Part shown: positions 16,496 through 22,900 of the stretch, piece by piece
How positions within the stretch are numbered: position 1 is the stretch's first letter
Layout of the letters: each line of letters starts with the position of its first letter
From: an uncultured Lachnospiraceae bacterium
Lineage (GTDB): Bacteria > Bacillota > Clostridia > Lachnospirales > Lachnospiraceae
DNA: 34,362 nucleotides
Assembly (NCBI GenBank): GCA_910585765.1
Contig: CAJUES010000040.1
Location: 1 to 34,362 of the forward strand
Direction of reading: 5' to 3'
The notes under the pieces: model-generated
The model's input: only the letters and a program-made list of their open reading frames with translations
Told to the model about the DNA's origin: nothing
Databases searched by the model: none
Made by a program: the position numbers and the translations under genes

Positions 16496-16927
16496 ATAAA
16501 TTGCTCCCTTTTCGGAAAAGTGTTCCCTGTCATTTTGACAGCCTTAAAATCAGTAACTTATAATTCAGAAATCATTTTTACCTTTAATGGACGTTTTGTT
16601 AAAAACTCGGCATTTTCATCCATTGTCGTCCTCGGATGCTGAAATATATCATTCTGAGTGTCAACAGGTTCATCAATGATATACAAATATCCTTTTTCCA
16701 CTCCATTATGGTTAATTACCCCATTATCATCGTACCCCAAAATACTTGGTTGGTGTGAAAACGCCTCTGCAAGTTCTTTCCACTGTGTAATTGTACTGTT
16801 TGTTCTTAACTCTGAAAAAATCATATTAGAACCATGGTACCAAACACCGTCAGCATTTATTACTATTTTCATACTTTTTCCTCCATAATTTCCAAGAGAA
16901 CACTTTTCCGAAAAGAGCGATAAATTG
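16496..16927. mobile_element. 416-bp mobile cassette with 24-bp inverted repeats and 8-bp target duplication
   Basis: The inverted ends are at 16504-16527 and 16896-16919, matching at 21 of 24 positions with a perfect core TTTTCGGAAAAGTGTTC. They are flanked by identical 8-bp direct repeats ATAAATTG (16496-16503 and 16920-16927). No transposase is present; the only gene is a 104-codon ORF on the minus strand. The size and structure fit a mobile insertion cassette moved in trans. The 8-bp duplication and ends reading CGCTCTTTTC are compatible with an ISL3-like transposase, which is inference. It is inserted between a consensus promoter and the ribosome site of the symporter gene. Confidence 0.85.
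16558..16872 (-). CDS. hypothetical protein carried by the mobile cassette
   Basis: A 104-residue protein of unknown family. The start is supported by a strong GGAGG ribosome site 7 bases before ATG 16872. It reads MKIVINADGVWYHGSNMIFS at the N-terminus and has a glycine/aspartate turn region (ILGYDDNGVINHNGVEKGY) and a basic C-terminus; I see no membrane span, signal peptide or cysteine motif. It is AT-rich compared with its neighbours, fitting foreign origin. It is the only gene between the cassette's inverted repeats and points toward the symporter, so both may be on one transcript from the promoter at 16989-17018. The function is not known. Confidence 0.7.
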   Translation of the reverse strand: MKIVINADGVWYHGSNMIFSELRTNSTITQWKELAEAFSHQPSILGYDDNGVINHNGVEKGYLYIIDEPVDTQNDIFQHPRTTMDENAEFLTKRPLKVKMISEL

Positions 16928-16988
16928 TAAGCGACTCATCACACAAATACTTTAGGACTTCAACGCTTTTATGTGATAAAGTGTCTAT

Positions 16989-17018
16989 ATTATAGCGCAC
17001 GATAGGGAAGGGTGTCAA
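16989..17018 (-). promoter_or_regulatory. strong sigma-A promoter, originally for the symporter
   Basis: On the minus strand a perfect TTGACA (17018-17013) and a perfect TATAAT (16994-16989) are 18 bases apart. The transcript would enter the cassette gene and then the symporter. Just downstream lies an interrupted palindrome (ATCACA at 16938-16943 with TGTGAT near 16972-16977), which could be an operator or a leader stem. Confidence 0.7.
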
Positions 17019-17077
17019 TAGTTACTGTCCACTCATTGTCAAAGTAGTGAAAAACATGCGCCAAAATGCTTGTATGT

Positions 17078-17280
17078 TAGAGCGTGTTTGAAAAATGCTT
17101 TCCGTCAGATGTACGTCACAGTTTGTGGGAGATTAAATCATCTTACAGATGATGTGCCAAATGAAGGAGGCGTAGGGGGCAAAGGCATAAAGGGCAATGC
17201 CTTACGCCGACTGAATGCGGTGCAGATATCACGCAAAGTGGTGATACAGATGGCGGGAATGATTTTTCAAACACACTCTA
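17078..17280. mobile_element. MITE-like element with TA ends, about 203 bp
   Basis: The ends are TAGAGCGTGTTTGAAAAAT (from 17078) and, on the other strand, TAGAGTGTGTTTGAAAAAT (from 17280): 18 of 19 bases match. The similarity continues imperfectly for about 55 bp on each side. The outer TA on each end fits an IS630/Tc1-mariner-type target. The interior contains nested inverted repeats (GGCATA-AATGCC and GGCGTA-ACGCC words). A 92-codon open frame across it is considered spurious. A related end occurs at 22654-22668. Confidence 0.7.
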
Positions 17281-17301
17281 GCATTTTGTGTGCAAAAGGT
17301 G

Positions 17302-17330
17302 TTGCTGTTTGTTTCTATAATGTATATAAT
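17302..17330 (+). promoter_or_regulatory. candidate sigma-A promoter of the SDR gene
   Basis: TTGCTG (17302-17307) and TATAAT (17325-17330) are 17 bases apart. An overlapping TATAAT lies just upstream (17315-17320). The transcript would carry the 17422-17565 structure in a leader of about 295 nt. Confidence 0.5.
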
Positions 17331-17421
17331 GGTGCTAAAAAGATGTGATTTGACAGGAGGGGCAGGCAGAGCGAACGAAATTGGATCGATGGGTATCATC
17401 ACAGTATCAAAATGGAAATAA

Positions 17422-17565
17422 TCTATAAATGAGCAAATTTGAAATCTTGCACAAATTTGTCCGTAATTAAACGACAAATTTGAGGTTTTACATTTATTTT
17501 GTCCGCGAATGAAATACAAAACGTAGAATCCTTTGTGCAGTTTTCCGGATTTGCTCAATTATAGA
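17422..17565 (+). repeat. large palindromic structure in the SDR leader
   Basis: The outer arms TCTATAAATGAGCAAAT (17422-17438) and ATTTGCTCAATTATAGA (17549-17565) pair over 17 bp with one mismatch. Inside, TGCACAAA (17448-17455) pairs with TTTGTGCA (17532-17539). The interior holds two tandem hairpins, TTTGTC/GACAAA (17456-17478) and TTTTGT/ACAAAA (17497-17521), with similar loops starting CCG. The result is a symmetrical cloverleaf-like fold. It could be a structured RNA element or a MITE. Confidence 0.6.
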
Positions 17566-17631
17566 AATAATATTAAAAATGTGAATAAAAAAATATAAAT
17601 AAAAAAATGAATTCAGAAAGGAAGGACTATC

Positions 17632-18375
17632 ATGCTAAAAGGAAAAGTCGCAATCGTCACAGGTGGAACAAGGGGGATCGGTTTTGAGATCGTGAGAAAA
17701 TATCTCGAAAACGGTGCCAAAGTCGTGCTGTTTGGCTCGCGCCAGGAGTCGGTCGACCGCGCACTGCAGCGTTTAAAGGAGGAGAACAGCAGCTGGGAGG
17801 TTGAGGGAAAGCATCCCAAGCTCACGGATGCCGCAGAAGTCGAGCAGGCGATCCTCGCGGTCAGGGAAAAATATGGAAGGATCGACATTCTGGTCAACAA
17901 TGCCGGGATCTCTCAGAGCACGCCGCTCTACGACTACACTGCGCAGGAGTTTGACCAGGTGATCGATTTGAATGTGAAGGCAGTGTTTTATGCGATCCTG
18001 CCGGCTGCGAAGATCATGAAGGAACAGGGCGGCGGCTGCATCATCAACACCAGCTCCATGGTGAGTATTTCGGGACAGCCCGCAGGCGTGGGATATCCTG
18101 CCAGCAAGTTTGCAGTAAACGGGATAACGATCTCCCTCGCAAGAGAGCTCGGAAAAGACAATATCCGCGTCAATGCTGTGGCGCCGGGAGTGACAAGGAC
18201 GGATATGGTGGCGGCACTGCCGGAGGCAACGGTCAAGGCTATTTCTTCGAGGATACCGCTTGGCAGGGCGGGTGAGCCGGAGGAGGTGGCAAACGCCTTC
18301 CTGTATCTGGCAAGTGATCTGGCAAGCTATGTCACCGGCGAGATCCTGTCTGTCGACGGGGCATCAAAGGCGTAG
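17632..18375 (+). CDS. SDR family oxidoreductase, BaiA-like hydroxysteroid dehydrogenase candidate
   Basis: A 247-residue classical short-chain dehydrogenase. The cofactor loop is TGGTRGIG (10-17), the NNAG motif is at about 89-92, and the catalytic residues are S142, Y155 and K159 (YPASK). The words ITGGTRGIGF-like start, FGSRQESVDRAL, GVGYPASK, VAPGV-TDM, EPEEVAN and LYLASDLASYVTG recall the bile-acid 3-alpha-hydroxysteroid dehydrogenase BaiA of clostridia. A generic 3-oxoacyl-ACP reductase (FabG-like) or sugar-alcohol dehydrogenase is the alternative. The ribosome site GAAAGGAAGGA precedes ATG 17632. It is monocistronic behind a roughly 295-nt structured leader, and ends 4 bases from the convergent HAD gene with no terminator between. 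No other bai gene is in the window. Confidence 0.8.
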   Translation: MLKGKVAIVTGGTRGIGFEIVRKYLENGAKVVLFGSRQESVDRALQRLKEENSSWEVEGKHPKLTDAAEVEQAILAVREKYGRIDILVNNAGISQSTPLYDYTAQEFDQVIDLNVKAVFYAILPAAKIMKEQGGGCIINTSSMVSISGQPAGVGYPASKFAVNGITISLARELGKDNIRVNAVAPGVTRTDMVAALPEATVKAISSRIPLGRAGEPEEVANAFLYLASDLASYVTGEILSVDGASKA

Positions 18376-18379
18376 ATCG

Positions 18380-19177
18380 CTACAGAAAACCATAGTGCTC
18401 CAACGCCTGCCGTATACCGCCGCCGCTGGCTTTTGCCGTCACGTACTCCACCTGCTCGAAAAGAATTTCGGGCGAGGCGTTCCCCATCGCGATGCTGTGG
18501 GGAACGTAGGAGAGCATGGACAGGTCGTTGTTGCTGTCCCCGAAGGCATACGCGTCCGCCAGGTTCAGACCGTAGTGGTCCAGCACATACTGAATGCCCG
18601 ATGCCTTGGAGTAGCCGTGCGGTACAAATTCGCGGAACGTCCCGCCCCTGTCGATGCAGTCGAACCACCGGTCGCTGACCTGGCGGAAAGCCGTCAGCTG
18701 CGCCTCGTCCTCGTACCAGATGACAAATTTGTCAGCGAAAAAATTTGGATTTTCGAGCTCTTCCGGCATGTCGTACCGGCGTCTGGCAAAGGACTGATAC
18801 TGGCGCACCGCGTCGGGGTGGTGCAGCGGGCGGGACATGTCAAATGCTACATAGGTGCGCGACTCAAACAAAATATCCGCGTCCACCCGCCGCGCGGCGT
18901 GCAGGATCTGCATTGTCGTGGAATGGGTCTGGGAAACGTGCAGGACATCCTGACCGCCGCAGTAAATATTGGTACCGCAGCCGCACACATAACCGTCCCA
19001 GCCGACCTCGCGGAAGCGGGACTCCACATTTTGAAAGCATCTTCCTGTGTTGATGAACATCAGGTTCCCGCCGGCGCGCGCTTTTGTGATCGCGCGCGCC
19101 GCGTCCTTTGGCACTTGTCCGTCCATCTCTGAGGTCAGTGTTCCGTCGATATCGAAAAAAGCGATTTTTCTAGCCAT
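18380..19177 (-). CDS. Cof-type HAD-IIB family hydrolase
   Basis: A 265-residue phosphatase of the haloacid dehalogenase superfamily. Motif I is FFDIDGTL at the very N-terminus, motif II is FINTGR, a large C2-type cap follows, and motifs III/IV appear as SKASGIQYVL and AFGDSNNDLSML. Such enzymes hydrolyse sugar phosphates, FMN or related small phosphate esters; the substrate is not predictable. I chose ATG 19177 because AAGGAG lies 8 bases before it and motif I then sits where expected; an upstream open frame runs back into the half repeat at 19217-19232. It converges with the SDR gene (4-bp gap). Confidence 0.88.
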   Translation of the reverse strand: MARKIAFFDIDGTLTSEMDGQVPKDAARAITKARAGGNLMFINTGRCFQNVESRFREVGWDGYVCGCGTNIYCGGQDVLHVSQTHSTTMQILHAARRVDADILFESRTYVAFDMSRPLHHPDAVRQYQSFARRRYDMPEELENPNFFADKFVIWYEDEAQLTAFRQVSDRWFDCIDRGGTFREFVPHGYSKASGIQYVLDHYGLNLADAYAFGDSNNDLSMLSYVPHSIAMGNASPEILFEQVEYVTAKASGGGIRQALEHYGFL

Positions 19178-19216
19178 GTAAGCATCTCCTTCTGCGTCGT
19201 GTTGTTTTGTTCCGTT

Positions 19217-19232
19217 GGGTGCCCGTGTGCAT
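19217..19232 (-). repeat. half copy of the terminator-adjacent repeat
   Basis: On the minus strand ATGCACACGGGCACCC directly follows the T-run of the Uma2 terminator, exactly as in copies 1 and 2. The second arm (GGGTGCCCGGCGCGC) is absent, so this is a truncated or remnant copy upstream of the HAD gene. Confidence 0.6.
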
Positions 19233-19265
19233 AAAAAACCGCTGCCACAGTAAAGCACTGGCAGC
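19233..19265 (-). terminator. intrinsic terminator of the Uma2 gene
   Basis: The stem GCTGCCA/TGGCAGC (19265-19259 with 19247-19241) is followed by GG and six T on the minus strand. Confidence 0.75.
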
Positions 19266-19287
19266 AGCTGCGCACAGACTGCATAGA

Positions 19288-19845
19288 TCAGATACCAAGG
19301 TCGAGGCTTGAAAAGTCAATATAAAAGTCTTCAAATATGCTAACCTTGATCGTGTCATGAAATGAATGGACTTTTAAATCTCCAGATTCCAGGTTGTAAA
19401 CGTGGATAGATTCACTTCGCGTATCAATAATCCAGTATTCGCGAACACCAGCATCATTGTATATGCCAAGCTTCGTTATATAGTCATGCCCGGGATTGGA
19501 AGGGGACACGATTTCAATGATCCAGTCAGGCGCGCCGACGCAGCCACGGGGCGTGATCTTGTCCGGGTCGCATATAACAGAAATATCAGGTTCAAGTACT
19601 GTGTCCTCTCCCTCATGGAGCTGTACTCCGAATGGAGCGGCATAGGCGCGGCACTTTCCCCCTTCCGATTTGATATAGTTTTTTATGACGTAATGAAGTT
19701 CGCCGGATATATCCTGGTGTTTGGTGCTGGGAGTCGCCATATAGACGATATGACCATTGATCAGTTCCGCATGGATATCATCAGGCAAATTATAGAAGTC
19801 CTCAATGGTATAATATTTTTCTTGTGGCAATGGTATTGAATACAC
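19288..19845 (-). CDS. Uma2 family protein (DUF820, PD-(D/E)XK nuclease fold)
   Basis: A 185-residue Uma2/DUF820 protein. The family start EKYYTIEDFYNLPDDIHAEL is followed by the usual core: an acidic residue in ELINGHIVYM, D in EPDISVI, E in WIIEIVSPS, and a lysine in YITKLGIYNDAGVREYWIID. These are the metal-binding residues of the restriction-endonuclease fold, and they look intact. Uma2 genes are often multicopy and accessory; function is poorly known. The start is uncertain: GTG 19845 abuts the AAAGGAA site, while TTG 19830 would have a better spacing. Its terminator (19233-19265) is followed by a half copy of the palindromic repeat also found at the ATPase-nuclease and Septu loci. Confidence 0.8.
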   Translation of the reverse strand: MYSIPLPQEKYYTIEDFYNLPDDIHAELINGHIVYMATPSTKHQDISGELHYVIKNYIKSEGGKCRAYAAPFGVQLHEGEDTVLEPDISVICDPDKITPRGCVGAPDWIIEIVSPSNPGHDYITKLGIYNDAGVREYWIIDTRSESIHVYNLESGDLKVHSFHDTIKVSIFEDFYIDFSSLDLGI

Positions 19846-20156
19846 TTCCTTTCAAGGTGTTGTAGGGTTAATAGTAGAATTACGTACACCGTTTTCTTAA
19901 TCCTCGTATACAAAGTGCTTGGTATATGAGGAATTAAAAAATTTGCTAATCACATTTTAATCTCTCAGGGTTTAATTCCCCGCAGCTCTGCTGTGGGGAG
20001 CAGTATTATTGCTTGATATTCATTTCTGTTTCACGCTGTTTTAGTAGTTCACGAAGTTTGATTCAATCACCTCATACAGTCAGAATATCATAGAAAATAT
20101 ATATACACAACAAAAAAGATTTAGGAATTGCAGGAAAATGGTAACAGTTCAGCCCA

Positions 20157-20182
20157 GGACTTCGCACCACGCTGCGAAGTCC
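20157..20182. repeat. perfect 10-bp hairpin without T-run
   Basis: GGACTTCGCA (20157-20166) and TGCGAAGTCC (20173-20182) flank a 6-nt loop. No T-run follows on either strand. It lies 60 bases upstream of the metY -35 box, so it is outside that transcript. Confidence 0.55.
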
Positions 20183-20241
20183 GTGAGAAAGCATCGTGGT
20201 TGAGACGCATATTGAAGAGTATAAAAATCGAAGAAATCCTA

Positions 20242-20270
20242 TTGACATACTAGGGATAAAAGCGTATGAT
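20242..20270 (+). promoter_or_regulatory. sigma-A promoter of metY-cysK
   Basis: A perfect TTGACA (20242-20247) and TATGAT (20265-20270) are 17 bases apart. The leader is only about 85 nt, too short for an S-box riboswitch or a T-box with its terminator, so control is more likely by a protein such as a CymR-type repressor (inference). Confidence 0.75.
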
Positions 20271-20362
20271 AACTATATCAATACATACAGGTGTAGAGAT
20301 CGTCTGTTTCAATTGCACGAAAGAGATAAAAAGATTTGGACCTGGAAACGGAGGAAAATATT

Positions 20363-21673
20363 ATGAACAGAAAAAACTATGCAGACAGAAATCTGAGATT
20401 CGAGACATTGCAGCTACATGTGGGACAGGAGGCGCCTGATCCGGTGACGGACGCGAGGGCAGTGCCCATTTACCAGACGTCATCGTTTGTGTTCAGGAAC
20501 GCAGCCCAGGCGGAGGCAAGATTTGCCCTGCAGGATGCGGGGAACATCTACGGCAGGCTGACCAACCCCACGGAGGATATCTTTGAACAGCGCGTGGCAA
20601 GGCTGGAGGGCGGCGTGGCAGCGCTCGCCGTGGCGTCAGGTGCGGCGGCAGTCACCTACACGATCCAGAATCTCGCACAGAGCGGCGGGCATATCGTCGC
20701 GGCAAAGAACATCTATGGCGGCACATACAACCTGCTCGCGCACACGCTGGTCGATTACGGCGTGACGACGACTTTTGTGGATCCGCTCGATGTCAGCAGT
20801 TTTGAGCGGTCGATACAGGACAACACAAAGGCACTCTATATAGAAACGCTCGGCAATCCGAACTCGGAGGTCACCGATATCGAGGCGGTTGCGCAGATCG
20901 CGCATGCACACGGTATTCCGCTGGTCGTAGACAGCACGTTCGCGACACCGTATCTGGTGAGACCGATCGAGCACGGGGCGGACATTGTGATTCACTCCGC
21001 CACAAAGTTTATCGGGGGGCACGGCACGACCATCGGCGGCGTGATCGTGGACGCGGGAAAATTTGACTGGGCGGCAGGCGGGAGGTTCCCGCAGTTTACA
21101 GAGCCCAATCCGAGCTATCACGGCATCAGTTTCGTGGACGCGGCGGGACCGGCAGCGTTTATAACCAGGATACGCGCGATCCTGCTGCGGGATATGGGCG
21201 CTACCCTCTCACCGTTCCACGCGTTCATCTTCCTGCAGGGATTGGAGACGCTCTCGCTGCGCGTGGAGCGCCACGTGGAAAATGCGCTGAAAGTGGTTGC
21301 GTATCTGTCAAAGCATCCGCAGGTGGAGAAGGTGAACCACCCGTCCGTGACGACGGACCCGGAACAGCAGAGACTCTACAGGAAATACTTCCCCAACGGG
21401 GGCGGGTCGATCTTTACCTTTGAGATCAGGGGCGGCGAGCAGAAGGCGAAAGACTTTATCGACAGTCTCGAACTGTTCTCGCTGCTTGCGAATGTGGCGG
21501 ACGTGAAGTCGCTCGTCATTCACCCCTATTCAACGACACATGCAGAGCTGGATGACAGGGAGAAGGCAGACCAGGGCATCAAGCCGAACACGATCCGCCT
21601 GTCGATCGGCACAGAACACATTGACGATATCATCGAGGATCTCGAGGAGGCGTTCAGGGCAGTTTCACAATGA
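20363..21673 (+). CDS. metY: O-acetylhomoserine aminocarboxypropyltransferase (sulfhydrylase)
   Basis: A 436-residue PLP enzyme of the Cys/Met metabolism family that converts O-acetylhomoserine and sulfide to homocysteine. The start motif RFETLQLHVGQEAPDP is typical of MetY. Other motifs are YQTSSFVF, YGRLTNPT, ASGAAA, VVDSTFATPYL and the PLP lysine K215 in HSATKFIGGHG. The longer length, compared with about 390 residues for cystathionine gamma-synthase or beta-lyase, supports MetY. ATG 20363 has GGAGG 8 bases upstream; the longer frame from 20336 lacks one. cysK starts 53 bases downstream, so the two form a sulfide-assimilation operon for methionine and cysteine. Confidence 0.92.
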   Translation: MNRKNYADRNLRFETLQLHVGQEAPDPVTDARAVPIYQTSSFVFRNAAQAEARFALQDAGNIYGRLTNPTEDIFEQRVARLEGGVAALAVASGAAAVTYTIQNLAQSGGHIVAAKNIYGGTYNLLAHTLVDYGVTTTFVDPLDVSSFERSIQDNTKALYIETLGNPNSEVTDIEAVAQIAHAHGIPLVVDSTFATPYLVRPIEHGADIVIHSATKFIGGHGTTIGGVIVDAGKFDWAAGGRFPQFTEPNPSYHGISFVDAAGPAAFITRIRAILLRDMGATLSPFHAFIFLQGLETLSLRVERHVENALKVVAYLSKHPQVEKVNHPSVTTDPEQQRLYRKYFPNGGGSIFTFEIRGGEQKAKDFIDSLELFSLLANVADVKSLVIHPYSTTHAELDDREKADQGIKPNTIRLSIGTEHIDDIIEDLEEAFRAVSQ

Positions 21674-21726
21674 CAGTGTTTTTACGGCAGTCTTATCAGG
21701 ATCGATCAGGAAAGGAAAAGGTTAAA

Positions 21727-22656
21727 ATGGCAGTGTATAAAGGATTTACAGAGATCATCGGCAAAACGCCCCTTGTGGAGATCGTCAACGTGGAGCGCGC
21801 GCACGGCTTGAAGGCAAGGGTGCTCGCAAAGCTCGAGTACAGAAACCCCGCAGGGAGCGTGAAGGACAGGGCAGCCCTCTGCATGATCAGGACGGCAGAG
21901 GAAAAAGGTCTGCTGAGAGAAGGCTCCGTTATCATCGAGCCGACAAGCGGCAATACAGGCATCGGGCTTGCGGCGATCGCGGCGGCAAAAGGCTACCGTA
22001 CGATCCTCACAATGCCGGAGACCATGAGCGTGGAGCGCAGGAATATCCTGAGGGCTTACGGCGCGGAGATCGTCCTCACGGAGGGCGCAAAGGGCATGAA
22101 GGGTGCGATCGAGCGGGCGCAGGAGCTGGCGGAGGAAATCGAGGGGGCATACATCCCGGGGCAGTTTGACAACCCGGCGAATGCGCAGGCACATTACGAG
22201 ACGACAGGACCGGAAATATGGGAGGACACGGAGGGCAGGGTCGACATCTTTGTCGCCTGTGTCGGCACGGGCGGCACGATCACAGGGACCGGAAGATTCC
22301 TAAAGGAGAAAAACGCAGGGATCAAGGTCGTGGCAGTGGAGCCGGCAGGCTCACCCGTTCTGTCAGGAGGGGAGCCAGGCGCACACAAGATACAGGGGAT
22401 CGGTGCGGGCTTTATCCCGGACGTACTCGATACAGGCATATATGACGAGGTGATCCGGATCGAGGATGACCAGGCATTTGAGGCATCGAAAGAACTCACG
22501 AGAAAGGAAGGGATTCTCACAGGCATCTCGTCCGGCGCGGCGCTCTGTGCGGCAGTCCGGCTGGCAGAGAGACCGGAAAATGAGGGGAAGACCATCGTGG
22601 TGCTCCTGCCCGACAGCGGAGACAGATACTACTCGACACCGCTCTTTGCAGATTAG
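21727..22656 (+). CDS. cysK: cysteine synthase A (O-acetylserine sulfhydrylase)
   Basis: A 309-residue PLP enzyme making cysteine from O-acetylserine and sulfide. The PLP lysine is K46 in NPAGSVKDRA, the substrate loop TSGNTG is at 73-78, and the phosphate-binding VGTGGTITG is near residue 180. GISSGAAL is the C-terminal serine motif. I take ATG 21727, with GGAAAAGG just upstream; an in-frame ATG at 21670 overlaps metY and lacks a site. It ends STPLFAD, and the TAG stop is also the first three bases of a MITE-like end (22654-22668). A terminator follows at 22704-22740. Confidence 0.95.
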   Translation: MAVYKGFTEIIGKTPLVEIVNVERAHGLKARVLAKLEYRNPAGSVKDRAALCMIRTAEEKGLLREGSVIIEPTSGNTGIGLAAIAAAKGYRTILTMPETMSVERRNILRAYGAEIVLTEGAKGMKGAIERAQELAEEIEGAYIPGQFDNPANAQAHYETTGPEIWEDTEGRVDIFVACVGTGGTITGTGRFLKEKNAGIKVVAVEPAGSPVLSGGEPGAHKIQGIGAGFIPDVLDTGIYDEVIRIEDDQAFEASKELTRKEGILTGISSGAALCAAVRLAERPENEGKTIVVLLPDSGDRYYSTPLFAD

Positions 22657-22668
22657 AGCGTGTTTGAA
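22654..22668 (+). repeat. isolated MITE end at the cysK stop codon
   Basis: TAGAGCGTGTTTGAA is identical to the left end of the 17078-17280 element. No matching inverted end is found before the next gene. It may be a remnant or a solo end. Confidence 0.45.
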
Positions 22669-22703
22669 GATTCAGTTTTGGAGGGCAGCCTGCTAAATAG
22701 ATG

Positions 22704-22740
22704 AAAAAAGACAGATCAGGAAAAGAGGTCTGTCTTTTTT
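22704..22740 (+). terminator. intrinsic terminator of metY-cysK
   Basis: AAAAAAGACAGA (22704-22715) pairs perfectly with TCTGTCTTTTTT (22729-22740). Confidence 0.9.
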
Positions 22741-22808
22741 ATTTTGATGCCGTTATGGGAATGAAATTGCAAAATTTCACAAAAAACTTATATTGACAAC
22801 ATAAAAAC

Positions 22809-22837
22809 TTGTAAAAAACCACGGAATGTGATAGCAT
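22809..22837 (+). promoter_or_regulatory. candidate promoter of the chemoreceptor gene
   Basis: TTGTAA (22809-22814) and TAGCAT (22832-22837) are 17 bases apart. A perfect TTGACA lies upstream (22794-22799) but has no good -10 at the right distance. I do not see a sigma-28 (motility) promoter. Confidence 0.3.
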
Positions 22838-22900
22838 TAAGATGATATACGATGAATACATTTAACAAAAGCATTTGGGAGAACGAAAGGTAGGGGACTT

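Larger units (their letters stand above)
19846..20362. other. 517-bp gene-free stretch upstream of metY
   Basis: AT-rich and without a credible gene. It contains a hairpin CCCCGCAG/CTGTGGGG (about 19978-19997), preceded on the minus strand by an open run reading IKLRELLKQRETEMNIKQ and a stop (about 20014-20070), which resembles the first residues of an XRE-type regulator but has no start codon. It also holds a perfect stem at 20157-20182 and the metY promoter at 20242-20270. It may be a graveyard of decayed insertions. Confidence 0.4.

Noticed and set aside
17070..17348. 92-codon open frame across the TA-flanked MITE
   Set aside because: It lies in the inverted-repeat element, has no ribosome site, and its sequence is only the translation of the repeat.
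19846..20362. SAM (S-box) or T-box riboswitch before metY-cysK
   Set aside because: The leader after the consensus promoter is only about 85 nt and has no terminator, too small for either.
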